In this document: positions 1 through 8,921 of the stretch, in pieces
Numbering within the stretch: position 1 is the stretch's first letter
Layout: each line of letters starts with the position of its first letter
Assembly: GCA_030950375.1 (NCBI GenBank)
Contig: JAUZRN010000011.1
Coordinates: 90,001 to 144,853, forward strand
From: Rhodothermus sp.
GTDB taxonomy: Bacteria > Bacteroidota > Rhodothermia > Rhodothermales > Rhodothermaceae
DNA length: 54,853 bases
Direction of reading: 5' to 3'
Position numbers and translations under genes: made by a program
The notes under the pieces: generated by a model
What the model was told of the DNA's origin: nothing
The model's database searches: none
The model's input: the letters and a program-made list of their open reading frames with translations, nothing else

Positions 1-157
1 CAAAATGCACTCAGGAAATCTGGGGGTCGATAATGCACAATGCCTCCCGCAGATATCCCGGAATCCCTTCACAAGCGCAACCGTGAGCAGCTGTTCGTTA
101 ATGCTGCCAGCAGAGTATCGTGGCGCCAAGTGTGAAAAATTGGTTTTTATGACAAAT

Positions 158-191
158 TAAGATTGATTAGTATTAAATACGATTTATCTTA
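158..191. promoter_or_regulatory. AT-rich inverted repeats upstream of the NO-reductase-like operon
   Basis: An outer inverted repeat TAAGAT...ATCTTA (158-163 and 186-191) encloses a nearly concentric 11-bp palindrome GTATTAAATAC (170-180). It lies 32 bp before the first gene of the haem-copper operon. The inner palindrome resembles, but is one base shorter than, the GTATTTAAATAC core of Rrf2/NsrR nitric-oxide-sensing repressor sites. That it is an operator, and of which regulator, is inference. In bases 1-157 I see no supportable gene. Confidence 0.4.
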
Positions 192-222
192 TCCATGGTG
201 TTCATCGAAAACTGTAGGAGCC

Positions 223-381
223 ATGGAAACGCGCTCACCCCAACCGACGCCCTGGCCACAGCAACTCTACGATAATCCCTGGCTGCTGGCCGGGGCCGCC
301 ATCGTGTTTTTTGTGCTTTCCTACATCGTCTGGGGAGTGATTGATCTGCTCACTATCCCAACAGGAGGGACGACGCCATGA
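223..381 (+). CDS. Small single-helix subunit of haem-copper oxidoreductase
   Basis: A 52-residue protein with one transmembrane helix at about residues 19-41 and a tryptophan-rich N-terminus. It resembles the short subunit IIa that packs beside subunits I and II in B-type (ba3) haem-copper oxidases. The ATG at 223 follows a TAGGAG sequence at short spacing; an in-frame ATG at 163 would add 20 residues without family likeness and would overlap the upstream palindromes. Its stop overlaps the subunit II start (ATGA, 378-381), so the two are translationally coupled. Identification rests on size, topology and position, since such subunits have little sequence signature. Confidence 0.7.
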   Translation: METRSPQPTPWPQQLYDNPWLLAGAAIVFFVLSYIVWGVIDLLTIPTGGTTP

Positions 382-917
382 GCTCGCCACTAAAACCCCT
401 GGAAGGAAACTGGTGGGCCATTCCCGCCAGTCGACACGAAAAGATCTGGCTCTGGATCAGCGTGGTATGGGGCCTGATTCTTTTTGGCTGGATGGTCGGA
501 TGGAGCTTTTTCGGTGCGCAGAACCAGCATGGCCCTACCTACCGCATTGAGCCGGCCGCCTATCGGGCCAAGCTTGCCGCCTACCGCGAAGTCAGCACGG
601 TGACCGAACAAGGTCTGCGCCCTGCGGGCGAGGACGTATACATCGCGGCCATGCGGTACGGCTTCGATGGTCTGCCGGTGATCCTGAAGGCCGGCAAAAC
701 TTATCGGCTGCACCTGACCAGTTACGATGTACAGCACGGGCTTTCCATTCGGCCTGAACACGCGCTCAGTAAGCAGGTCACGTTCCAGTTACTGCCTGGT
801 TATGAGTGGGTGATCCCCATGCGTTTCGATGAGCCGGGCGTCTATCACGTGGTCTGCAACGAGTTCTGCGGCATCGGGCATCGCACCATGCATGGAATCT
901 TTATCGTGGAGGAATGA
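378..917 (+). CDS. Haem-copper oxidoreductase subunit II (CuA)
   Basis: A 179-residue protein with one N-terminal transmembrane helix (about 24-46) followed by a periplasmic cupredoxin domain. The binuclear CuA ligands are all present: His120, Cys160, Glu162, Cys164, His168 and Met171 (CNEFCGIGHRTM). It would accept electrons from cytochrome c or a copper protein and pass them to the haem of subunit I. The short length and single helix fit B-type enzymes rather than aa3 subunit II. Cotranscribed with the genes at 223 and 921; the gap to subunit I is 3 nt. Confidence 0.93.
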   Translation: MSSPLKPLEGNWWAIPASRHEKIWLWISVVWGLILFGWMVGWSFFGAQNQHGPTYRIEPAAYRAKLAAYREVSTVTEQGLRPAGEDVYIAAMRYGFDGLPVILKAGKTYRLHLTSYDVQHGLSIRPEHALSKQVTFQLLPGYEWVIPMRFDEPGVYHVVCNEFCGIGHRTMHGIFIVEE

Positions 918-920
918 GCT

Positions 921-2633
921 ATGGCTGGCCTGCTACTATCGGGAACCTATGATGCTGAAGGCTTCCGGACGTGCTCGGTCACGGGCCTTCGCATTCATCG
1001 GGACGTGGAACGCTACGTGAAGCTGTTTGCCCTCACGGCTGTCGTGGCGCTGCTGATCGGTGGCCTCTCGGCCATCTTTGTTGCCCTCACGCGCTGGGAG
1101 GTGATTGGTCTGGCCGATCCTCCGGCCTTTTACAAGTGGCTCAGCATCCATGCCTGGAATCTGTTGATTTTCTGGATGGTCTTTATGGAAGTGGCCATCC
1201 TGTACATTGGCGGACCGTTAGTGCTGGGCCGGCCGCTTCCAACACCCAAGCTGGCCGGGGTTGGCTACTTTCTCATGTTGGGGGCGGCCTTGATGATCAA
1301 TCATGCCATTGCCACCACGGAAGCCCCCGACAGTGCGCCGCTGCTAACTTCGTACGCCCCGCTGCCCTCGCCGCCCCTGTTTTATCTCGGGGTGATTCTG
1401 TTTATCCTGGGGGTTATCATTGCGGCGCTGCCGTTCTTTATTACAATCTGGCAGGAAAAGCAGGAACATCCCCATCGGACGCTTCCACTGGTCAGCTTCG
1501 GGGCGTTCATTACGTCCATCATCGCTCTGGAAGCCCTGCTCGGAGGACTGATCACCTACATTCCCACGTTCCTCTGGCGCATCGGGGTAGTGGAACACAT
1601 CGATGCCGCCTGGTACCGACAGATGTACTGGATTATCGGTCATGGAAGTCAGCAGATTAATCTGGCGGCCATGATCACAGTCTGGTACTTCCTGACGCAT
1701 GTAGTAGGCGGGGCCGAGGTGGTCAGCGAAAAGCTATCGCGGACGGCTTTCATTCTGTATCTGTTCTTCATCAACATGGGAGCAGCCCATCATCTGCTAG
1801 CCGATCCGGGCGTCCATATGAGCTGGAAGCACTGGAACACATCTTATGCCGTCTATGGCGCCGTGCTGGCCAGCATGATTCACGCTTTTGCCATCCCGGC
1901 CGGCCTGGAAGCCGGACGTCGCAAGCGTGGATTTGGACGTCAGGGCCTCTTTGGCTGGCTCTGGTCAGCGCCCTGGGGCAACCCGGTCTTTTCCGCCACT
2001 GTGCTGGGAATCATCATGTTTGGTTTTATCGGCGGCATTTCGGGTGTGGTGATGGGGCAAACGCAGCTGAACCTGACCTGGCACAACACGCTGGGCGTGC
2101 CCGGCCATTTTCATGGAACTGTCGTGCTGGGGACCACGCTGACCTTCATGGCCCTGGTGTACTTTGCCCTGCCGGTCCTGTTCAATCGGGACCTGGCTTT
2201 CAAACCACTGGCCCGCATTCAACCCTACGTCTATGCCCTGACGATGGGATTGGCCACTATTATGATGATCTACCTGGGCGTGCTCTATGGTGTGCCCCGG
2301 CGGCATCCATCGGTGATGAGTTTTCCGGGTACCGATTTCAGCTTCGCCGCTGCTTCGCCTCTGTTCGCTATCTTCGGAGTGGCGGCCATCCTGGCCCTCA
2401 TCGCCGGCGCCAGCTTTCTGCTGGTGGCTGTGGGATCGCTGCTTTTCGGGAAGCGGATTGACAACCCGGCCCTGGTAATGCCCCCGTTAATTTCCGGCGG
2501 AAGCGATGACAAGCCAATTCATACGTACTCGATGCAGGGCACGCTTACGTTGACGCTCATTTTCTTGGCGGTCTTTGCCGCCATCTACATCGTAAACTGG
2601 TATCTGCTGGGTCGCTTGTGGGCCATCGGCTAA
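921..2633 (+). CDS. Haem-copper oxidoreductase subunit I lacking the active-site tyrosine (probable NO reductase, eNOR-like)
   Basis: A 570-residue polytopic membrane protein. Haem and copper ligands are visible: His77 (low-spin haem), His241, His290 and His291 (CuB), and the HxH pair His396/His398. In oxygen reductases the CuB helix reads HPxVY, with a tyrosine cross-linked to the first histidine. Here it reads HGSQQ, so Gln245 replaces the tyrosine. Oxygen reduction needs that tyrosine, whereas several NO-reducing families derived from oxidases have lost it. From memory, an eNOR enzyme with CuA was purified from Rhodothermus marinus. The gene sits in an operon with CuA subunit II. Membership in the superfamily is certain; NO reduction is inference. 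Confidence 0.9.
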   Translation: MAGLLLSGTYDAEGFRTCSVTGLRIHRDVERYVKLFALTAVVALLIGGLSAIFVALTRWEVIGLADPPAFYKWLSIHAWNLLIFWMVFMEVAILYIGGPLVLGRPLPTPKLAGVGYFLMLGAALMINHAIATTEAPDSAPLLTSYAPLPSPPLFYLGVILFILGVIIAALPFFITIWQEKQEHPHRTLPLVSFGAFITSIIALEALLGGLITYIPTFLWRIGVVEHIDAAWYRQMYWIIGHGSQQINLAAMITVWYFLTHVVGGAEVVSEKLSRTAFILYLFFINMGAAHHLLADPGVHMSWKHWNTSYAVYGAVLASMIHAFAIPAGLEAGRRKRGFGRQGLFGWLWSAPWGNPVFSATVLGIIMFGFIGGISGVVMGQTQLNLTWHNTLGVPGHFHGTVVLGTTLTFMALVYFALPVLFNRDLAFKPLARIQPYVYALTMGLATIMMIYLGVLYGVPRRHPSVMSFPGTDFSFAAASPLFAIFGVAAILALIAGASFLLVAVGSLLFGKRIDNPALVMPPLISGGSDDKPIHTYSMQGTLTLTLIFLAVFAAIYIVNWYLLGRLWAIG

Positions 2634-2653
2634 AAGCATGCAGGGAGATAGGC

Positions 2654-3436
2654 ATGAAAGAGCTGGCCCTGAAAAATCATAAGCGTGCTCACCTTCGTAA
2701 CGGGGCGGTCGAGTCCCCGTCGATCCTGCCGGCAGGATGGCGGGGGCTCGGCCGGGGGCAGCAACTCTGGCGCTTCATCAAGAGCATTTATTACGCCAGC
2801 AGTCCAGGTTGGCAGTTGCTTAAAAGCGGTGCGCTGTTTTTCTTTGGATTCTTCTGCTGGGCTGTCGGGAATCTGCTGCACGCGTACCTGCCCGAGGTCT
2901 ACTGGCCCCACCTGCTGACCGTGTATGGTGCGTTGCTTTTCTGGTTTGGGCCCCTGACGCATCTGGTTTTTGTGCCCCGTCTGATACCCTGGCTGCGTCG
3001 CCAGCGTCAGCATCGCTTCCTTCACTGGCTGGGCGGTCACTTTACCGTGACGATGTTTACCCTGTTTTTTACCATGGTGGCGTGGCTCAGCCTGGACCCA
3101 CCAGACTTTATGGTGCTGGACGTTGAGGGACGCCTGCACCACACGGCAGTCGTTCAGGCCACTGCAGAACCTGCGGCCCAGCTTCCGGACTTGAATTGTC
3201 AGCGCGCAGAGGGACAGATCACCTGCTTGCTGACGCACGTACCGGACGCCGTCGCACGCGTTGAGGTCACCTCGGGAACCCATCGGCTGCTGCAACTCGA
3301 ACGACCGACCGTCGCCTTTACGCTTTCGGAGCAGGAGCTGGCCGAGGTGCTGGGACAACGTGAGTTTCGCGTGACGCTCTATGACCGCCAGGGACGCCCG
3401 CTACGCGAGTTTGTACGCACTACAGCATTTCTCTAA
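2654..3436 (+). CDS. Membrane protein of unknown function in the NO-reductase-like operon
   Basis: A 260-residue protein I do not recognise. About 50 N-terminal cytoplasmic residues are followed by three predicted helices (about 57-79, 86-108, 122-146) and a soluble domain of some 110 residues rich in beta-prone segments, with two cysteines in NCQRAEGQITC. Start at 2654 was chosen because AGGGAGAT lies just upstream; an ATG at 2618 would overlap subunit I. It is 20 nt after subunit I and in the same direction, so it is probably an accessory or assembly protein of that complex. It converges with the Fur-type gene. Confidence 0.75.
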   Translation: MKELALKNHKRAHLRNGAVESPSILPAGWRGLGRGQQLWRFIKSIYYASSPGWQLLKSGALFFFGFFCWAVGNLLHAYLPEVYWPHLLTVYGALLFWFGPLTHLVFVPRLIPWLRRQRQHRFLHWLGGHFTVTMFTLFFTMVAWLSLDPPDFMVLDVEGRLHHTAVVQATAEPAAQLPDLNCQRAEGQITCLLTHVPDAVARVEVTSGTHRLLQLERPTVAFTLSEQELAEVLGQREFRVTLYDRQGRPLREFVRTTAFL

Positions 3437-3455
3437 GGCGAAAGGGACCCCCTCC

Positions 3456-3986
3456 TCAGCCCGATTTCTCACCACTGTCCTGAAAGGCCTCCTTTGAGAC
3501 CGAAGTGCGAACCTCTCGGCCGGCAGGCGGACGGTTCGGACAATTCTCACGTCGGCAGTGTCCATAGAAATTCAGGGAATGGTGGTGAATGTCAAACTGA
3601 TAGATGTCTGCCACCATTTCCTGAATACTCTGAATACGAGGATCGCAGAACTCGAATAGCTCTCCACAATCCAGGCAGATAAGATGGTCATGCTGCCAGT
3701 AGCTGTAGGCCCGCTCGTACTTGGCCTGATTGCCGCCAAACTGATGCTTGACTACCAGATCGCATTCAAGCAGTAATTCCAGGGTGTTATAAACCGTGGC
3801 CCGACTTACCCGGGCTCCCTTCTGCTGGAGTCGCAGGTACAGCTCGTCGGCATCAACGTGATCCTTCGTTGAATAGATCGCTTCCAGCACGGCAAACCGT
3901 TCCGGTGTCTGTCGCTGTCCACGCTGCTTCAGAAACGCCCGGAAGATATTTTTGACCTCTTCGAGCTGTTGCGGAGAAATCGACAT
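3456..3986 (-). CDS. Fur family transcriptional regulator
   Basis: A 176-residue winged-helix repressor of the Fur/PerR/Zur family. The N-terminal DNA-binding domain (about 10-85) contains the recognition helix VSRATVYNTLELL. The dimerisation domain has the histidine-rich HDHLICLDCG metal site (Cys104, Cys107) and a second pair, Cys144 and Cys149, which together form the usual structural zinc site. Residues after 152 form a longer, polar tail than in most relatives. Sequence alone does not settle whether it senses iron, peroxide or zinc. It lies 21 nt downstream of tmk on the same strand and is probably cotranscribed. Confidence 0.92.
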   Translation of the reverse strand: MSISPQQLEEVKNIFRAFLKQRGQRQTPERFAVLEAIYSTKDHVDADELYLRLQQKGARVSRATVYNTLELLLECDLVVKHQFGGNQAKYERAYSYWQHDHLICLDCGELFEFCDPRIQSIQEMVADIYQFDIHHHSLNFYGHCRRENCPNRPPAGREVRTSVSKEAFQDSGEKSG

Positions 3987-4007
3987 GATTCGCGGCGCTT
4001 CAGATGC

Positions 4008-4664
4008 TCAACGTTTGGAAGAAGAACCGCTGCCTGAAGAGCGGGTTCCGCTATTCTGGAGAAGGCGTTGCACATCTGCCCATATCGTTTCGTGAATCGT
4101 CTCGATACGCGCCGTTGCATCCAGGCGCAGAATGCGTTCCGGCTCTTCGGCAGCCAGACGCGCATACGTGGCACGCACGCGCTCGAAAAAGGCAACATCT
4201 GCCTGCTCCATACGATCCAGCTTGGTGCTGCGACGGCGGCGATTCAGGGCTATCTCAAGCGGCACATCCAGCCAGTAGGTGCGATGCGGCGTGAATCCTG
4301 CCGTCACCCGCAGGTTAAAGTCCCGGAGCCAGTCCAGCTCGACTATCTGGCGTCCACCGCCCTGGTAGGCCGTCGTAGAATCGTAGAATCGATCGCACAG
4401 CACAATATAGCCGGCCTGCAGAGCGGGACGGATGCGCTGTATCACCAGCTGACGACGGGCTGCTGAAAACAACAACAATTCGGCAAAGGGCTCAATGTCC
4501 AGGCCCGGATCAAGCAGTAGCTGACGAATATGTTCGGACAACTCTGTACCGCCTGGCTCGCGCACCAACAGCGTGCAATAACCGGCGGCTTCCAACCGTT
4601 CAGCCAACAGACGCGCCTGGGTGCTTTTTCCACACCCATCAATTCCTTCGAAGCTGATCAGCAT
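4008..4664 (-). CDS. tmk: Thymidylate kinase
   Basis: A 218-residue cytoplasmic kinase that phosphorylates dTMP to dTDP. The P-loop GIDGCGKST is at residues 7-15, the substrate-binding DRFYDST segment is near residue 90, and an arginine-rich LID (NRRRRSTKLDRME) follows. Length is typical. The C-terminus is a serine/glycine-rich tail. It is first in a likely two-gene unit with the Fur-type regulator. The 200-nt gap to the divergent TPR gene should hold its promoter, but I see no clear consensus there. Confidence 0.95.
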   Translation of the reverse strand: MLISFEGIDGCGKSTQARLLAERLEAAGYCTLLVREPGGTELSEHIRQLLLDPGLDIEPFAELLLFSAARRQLVIQRIRPALQAGYIVLCDRFYDSTTAYQGGGRQIVELDWLRDFNLRVTAGFTPHRTYWLDVPLEIALNRRRRSTKLDRMEQADVAFFERVRATYARLAAEEPERILRLDATARIETIHETIWADVQRLLQNSGTRSSGSGSSSKR

Positions 4665-4864
4665 AGGCTTAGTTTTTTCAGTTTTTCTGACGATACTAAA
4701 GACCGCAGCAGGCCGACTCGAAGTTCTTGCAAATTGTTATGCTGACGCTTAAACTGAGAGGCGCAGCACGTTGGGGGCGAACATTTTCGGGCGGTCTGCT
4801 TTAATAGGTTGGCCGGGACACCACAGGGGCGATCCCGGAAATAGACTGAAAGCCTTCGGCGCCT

Positions 4865-6262
4865 ATGAGCTTCTTCGATTTTGGTTTCGACGATGCCGAT
4901 GACGCACTGGACCCCAGCCACATCGAACAACTGGTAGCGGCTTACGAAGCGCAGGGGGCCTCGGCATATTTCGATTCGGACGCCCTGGAAGAAATTGCTA
5001 CGTATTACTACGAGCACGGCCGTTTTGAAGAAGCGCTGGGTGTGATCGATCATCTGCTGACGCTGCACCCTGCCGCATCAGATGCCTGGATGCGTCGAGG
5101 CATCTTGCTCAGTCACCTGGGCCGGCATGAAGAGGCGCTGGAAGCCTATGAGCGTGCTCTGACATTGAACCCCACCGACTCGGAAACGCTTGTCAATCTG
5201 GGCATTACGCTGGATAATCTGGGCCGCTTTGAAGACGCGCTGGCAGCCTACGAGCGTGCGCTCCAGATCGATCCGCTGAACGACGAGATCTTTTACAACC
5301 GAGGAATCACGCTGGAGCGTATGGACCGTCTGGAAGAGGCGGTTGAAGCCCTGGAAGAGGCTGCACGGCTCAACCCCGATCATCCCGAGGTCTGGTATGA
5401 ACTGGGCTATTGTTACGATCGACTTGGGGACGACGAACGCAGCTTAGCTTGTTACGACCGGCACCTGGAGCTGGACCCCTATTCGGCCGATGCCTGGTAC
5501 AACCGGGGAATTGTGCTTAACCGCATGGGGCGTTACCGTGAGGCCGTCGAGTCATACGATTATGCCATTGCTATCCAGGACGACTTCGGGTCGGCCTACT
5601 ATAACCGGGGCAATGCGTTGACGAACCTGGGTGACCTGCGGGGCGCCATTGAAAGCTACCAGAAAGTGCTGGAAATTGAGGGCGGAGATGCACCCACCTT
5701 CTACAACATCGCTCTGGCCTACGAAGAGCTGCAGGAATATGAAACGGCCATTCGCTACTTCCAGCACGCGCTCGAAGAAGATCCGGCCTATGCAGAAGCC
5801 TGGTATGGTCTGGGGTATTGCTACGATGCCCTGGAGCGCTTTGAGGAGGCTGTTGCCTGCATGGAACGAGCTGTCACGCTGAAACCGGAAAGCAGTGAAT
5901 TCTGGTACGCTAAAGCGGATTGCGAATACAATGCCCGGCGCCTGCAGGATGCCCTTGAGTCCTACCGTCGCGTAATCGAACTGGATCCCCAAAACCGTGA
6001 TGCGTGGCTGGACTATGCCGAGACGCTGCTCGAGGCGGGTTATGCCGAAGAGGCGCTGGCAGCCTATCGTAAGGCGTTGACGCTTAACCCGGATGCCCGC
6101 GCGTACATTCGTCAGGCCCGGGCCTTACTGGCGCTGGGACGTTCTGAGGAAGGCCTCCGCTCCCTGAAAATGGCTCTCCGGTTGGATCCGTCGGCGCAGG
6201 ATGAGCTTCCGGATCTATACCGGGATGCCTCCATTCGGCGGCAGCTCGGCCTGGATGGTTAA
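4865..6262 (+). CDS. Tetratricopeptide repeat protein
   Basis: A 465-residue, acidic, apparently cytoplasmic protein without a signal peptide, built almost wholly from about twelve 34-residue TPR units (for example NLGITLDNLGRFEDALAAYE) starting near residue 40. TPR arrays bind partner proteins; the partner is unknown. Several units contain a YNRG or YELGYCY signature, giving the array an internal higher-order periodicity. The DUF368 transporter gene starts 16 nt later and is probably cotranscribed. Long TPR proteins of this sort are widespread in Bacteroidota and usually have no assigned role. Confidence 0.9.
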   Translation: MSFFDFGFDDADDALDPSHIEQLVAAYEAQGASAYFDSDALEEIATYYYEHGRFEEALGVIDHLLTLHPAASDAWMRRGILLSHLGRHEEALEAYERALTLNPTDSETLVNLGITLDNLGRFEDALAAYERALQIDPLNDEIFYNRGITLERMDRLEEAVEALEEAARLNPDHPEVWYELGYCYDRLGDDERSLACYDRHLELDPYSADAWYNRGIVLNRMGRYREAVESYDYAIAIQDDFGSAYYNRGNALTNLGDLRGAIESYQKVLEIEGGDAPTFYNIALAYEELQEYETAIRYFQHALEEDPAYAEAWYGLGYCYDALERFEEAVACMERAVTLKPESSEFWYAKADCEYNARRLQDALESYRRVIELDPQNRDAWLDYAETLLEAGYAEEALAAYRKALTLNPDARAYIRQARALLALGRSEEGLRSLKMALRLDPSAQDELPDLYRDASIRRQLGLDG

Positions 6263-6277
6263 GCTCCGCTCGATCAC

Positions 6278-7174
6278 ATGCGATCGTCGCTACGTACCGT
6301 TCTCCGCTCTTTCCTGGCCGGGCTGTTGATGGGCACGGCCGACGTAATCCCCGGTGTCAGCGGCGGTACCATGGCTCTGGTGGTAGGCATCTACGAGCAG
6401 CTTGTGGCGGCCGTCCACCAGGTTTTTCAGGCATTGGTGCTGGCCGTTCGCGGTCGTCTGCTTGACGGCTGGCAGCACTTCCGACGGATTCCGTGGCCTT
6501 TCTTGCTGCCACTCGGATTGGGCATTGCCACGGCCATTCTCAGCGCAGCCCGGCTGATCCTGCACCTGCTCGCCACATATCCGGTGCAGATGCGCGGTCT
6601 GTTCTTCGGCCTGATTGCCGGCTCTCTCCTGCTTCCCTGGCTACGTCTGCAGCAACGCACGCTCCGCGAAGGCCTGCTGGCGCTCGGCGGTGCCCTCTTT
6701 GCTTTCCTCGTGGTAGGCATTCCACCTCGCGTGGTACCCGACCCGGCACTCTGGCAGGTCTTCGGAGCCGCTGCGATAGCCATCTGCGCCATGATCCTGC
6801 CCGGCGTCAGTGGCGCCTTCCTGTTGCTCGTGCTGGGCCTCTACGAGCCTACCCTGCGTGCACTCACGGAATACGATCTGCTTTACCTGCTAATCTTTGC
6901 CCTGGGGGCCGCAACTGGACTGGGGCTATTTTCCCGGGTGCTACATTATCTAATCCGGCACCACCATGATGCGACGATGGCTGTGCTGGTGGGGTTGATG
7001 GCTGGCTCGCTTCGGGCGCTCTGGCCCTGGATGGATGAAATGCGCCGCCTGCAATGGCCCGATACCTCTGATCCTGTAGGAAGTGTATTGCTCCTGGCTC
7101 TGGGAGGCCTGCTGATTGTTGGCGCACTGACGTGGTGGGAGCGGCGCCGGACTTTTCACTCGGCCAACCGCTGA
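6278..7174 (+). CDS. DUF368 family membrane protein, probable undecaprenyl-phosphate translocase
   Basis: A 298-residue protein with about eight hydrophobic helices and two DUF368 hallmark motifs: ADVIPGVSGGTMALVVGIYE near residue 22 and a duplicated ILPGVSGAFLLLVLGLYE near residue 172. The family (PopT) was recently shown in other bacteria to return undecaprenyl phosphate across the membrane for cell-wall synthesis; that role here is by homology. It follows the TPR gene by 16 nt. The gene ends convergently 2 nt from the next stop, and both stops lie inside a small palindrome (CGCTGAGTTCAGCG). Confidence 0.9.
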   Translation: MRSSLRTVLRSFLAGLLMGTADVIPGVSGGTMALVVGIYEQLVAAVHQVFQALVLAVRGRLLDGWQHFRRIPWPFLLPLGLGIATAILSAARLILHLLATYPVQMRGLFFGLIAGSLLLPWLRLQQRTLREGLLALGGALFAFLVVGIPPRVVPDPALWQVFGAAAIAICAMILPGVSGAFLLLVLGLYEPTLRALTEYDLLYLLIFALGAATGLGLFSRVLHYLIRHHHDATMAVLVGLMAGSLRALWPWMDEMRRLQWPDTSDPVGSVLLLALGGLLIVGALTWWERRRTFHSANR

Positions 7175-7176
7175 GT

Positions 7177-8850
7177 TCAGCGTACCCGTACCACCGGCTG
7201 CATGTCGATGAAGGTTTCGCCTTCGGCCTGCACCAGATAAAGGCCTGGAGCCCAGTTGCCACGTAGCGTGAGCTGCACAGGGTGGGCCGGAGCTACCTCG
7301 CCCTGGAAGACAAGCTGTACCACACGCCCCAGCAGATCCAGCAATTGTACCCGAACACGCTGCGGCCGATCTACCCGAAGCCAGAGCTGTGTCGTCGAAC
7401 GCCAGGGATGTGGCACCGGTACCGAAAGCCCCACCGGTGGTCTGTCAGGTAACGGATCGTAATCCGTAGCCATCCCCCCGTCTGGTCGCAGCACGAATAG
7501 TCCCTCCCCGATGCTGCTGACCAGCACGATACCATCCGGCAGAAACGGATACACGCCCCAGGCCCCGACAAATTGAACTGGATTGCCCCACAGATACGTA
7601 TCGAAAAAGCCGATCTCCACCGGCTGCTCCCGATTCGATATGTCCAGCACCCGAAGTCCTGCCGAATAATTCGCCTGAAAGAGCAGGTTGCCGCGTACGA
7701 ACAGGTTGTGATCAATGACCGACGTGGTCGCCTGGTACTCAGCTACCAGACGCGGTTTATCCAGATCGGACAAGTCGAAAATCAGCGTCCGCGTGCGCGG
7801 AGGAGCCGGCTGCAATCCGTTCTGATAGGCCCGCCATCCCTGCACTTCATCCAGCTCATCACCCAGATAGAAATAACGATGCGCCTCGTCGAGCCAGCCC
7901 TGATGTGCGTAGGCCACGCCGGAATAGGTGAGGGTGGCCACCTCCTGCACGTTTGTCTTGTCTGTCACATCCAGAATACCGATCCCCGTCTCATCAGCGC
8001 CGATGCAAATTTCGCGGCCCTGATAATCCGGATCGGGGCCCTGATACACCACACACTGCGCGTCGTGCGTGTAGCCTGGTCCTACACGCCCACCCAGCAG
8101 AGACTTGAAGCATCCGGCAAAGCGGGGATGCTGTGGGTCCGTCAGGTCCACCGCATGATAGCCGAAGTCACAGTACGCCAGCGAATCGGGATGCTCTCCC
8201 ACACCTACCGCATAGGCAAAACCGGTTGCTTCGTTCACCACCACGTTGTGGGCCGTGCCAAAGCCAAGATAGTGTGCCACCGGCTCCAGCAAGGTAGGAA
8301 TCCGGGTAAGCGTCCGAAGCTGCCTCAGATCAAACACCTGTAACCCGTGCCCGACATTATGATCGCTTACCACCAGCGCATAGGGGCCATAGGTTTTTAC
8401 GTCGCGCCAGAGGCTTGCTTTTCCATGTACTATACGGTCAGGCTGTATCTTGTGTGATTGGTTCCGCGAGGGCTCGGGCAAAAACGCCACCAGGCGTGGC
8501 TGCACCGGATCGGTCACGTCGACAACCGACACGCCGTTACTCAACCCTACCAGCGCATAGCGGCGACCGGTCTCTGGATCCACCCAGCCCCAGATATCAT
8601 TAGCCACGACGTCCGTTGTATCGTCCTGCGTCCAATCGCTATCCAGAGCAGCCAGCGGCAGAAAAGACAGCAGCGTGACACTGTTGCAGGCAAATCCAGC
8701 CGCCTGTCCATCCACACATGCCACTGCCTGCCCTGTTACGGGTAACAGGGGATGCTGAACCGTCTGCGCCAGGGCCACGATCGGCAAAAGTCCGAGAAGT
8801 CCTATCTTTGGCGGGAGGCGCATATAGCAAAATACGAAATTCTCTTGCAT
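7177..8850 (-). CDS. Secreted choice-of-anchor B / LVIVD-repeat protein with T9SS sorting tail
   Basis: A 557-residue protein. The N-terminus is a signal peptide ending ALA-Q. The body carries LVIVD-like beta-propeller repeats (WGWVDPETGRRYALVGLSNGV, then VFDLRQL and VLDISNREQPVEIGFFDT) and a conserved HDAQCVVYQGPD segment. The last 80 residues (PVPHPW..., QLLDLLGRVV..., GLYLVQAEGE) match a type A C-terminal sorting domain of the Por/type IX system, which exports cargo to the cell surface. Two starts are possible: 8850, with an AAGGA sequence upstream, and 8823, which begins directly with the signal peptide. Substrate unknown. Confidence 0.87.
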   Translation of the reverse strand: MQENFVFCYMRLPPKIGLLGLLPIVALAQTVQHPLLPVTGQAVACVDGQAAGFACNSVTLLSFLPLAALDSDWTQDDTTDVVANDIWGWVDPETGRRYALVGLSNGVSVVDVTDPVQPRLVAFLPEPSRNQSHKIQPDRIVHGKASLWRDVKTYGPYALVVSDHNVGHGLQVFDLRQLRTLTRIPTLLEPVAHYLGFGTAHNVVVNEATGFAYAVGVGEHPDSLAYCDFGYHAVDLTDPQHPRFAGCFKSLLGGRVGPGYTHDAQCVVYQGPDPDYQGREICIGADETGIGILDVTDKTNVQEVATLTYSGVAYAHQGWLDEAHRYFYLGDELDEVQGWRAYQNGLQPAPPRTRTLIFDLSDLDKPRLVAEYQATTSVIDHNLFVRGNLLFQANYSAGLRVLDISNREQPVEIGFFDTYLWGNPVQFVGAWGVYPFLPDGIVLVSSIGEGLFVLRPDGGMATDYDPLPDRPPVGLSVPVPHPWRSTTQLWLRVDRPQRVRVQLLDLLGRVVQLVFQGEVAPAHPVQLTLRGNWAPGLYLVQAEGETFIDMQPVVRVR

Positions 8851-8921
8851 TTTCCTTCATGACCTCAAAAAATCGCTGATTGTTTTAGCTTTACAAAGCG
8901 CAAAATTCATCCAGAAGGTCC

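Noticed and set aside
1-157. Partial gene at the left edge
   Set aside because: Short open frames exist on both strands, but none shows a start with a ribosome site or a recognisable protein.
4865-6262. Periodic DNA repeats in the TPR gene considered as a repeat array or CRISPR
   Set aside because: The 102-nt period is that of 34-residue TPR units in an open frame. There are no conserved repeats with unique spacers.
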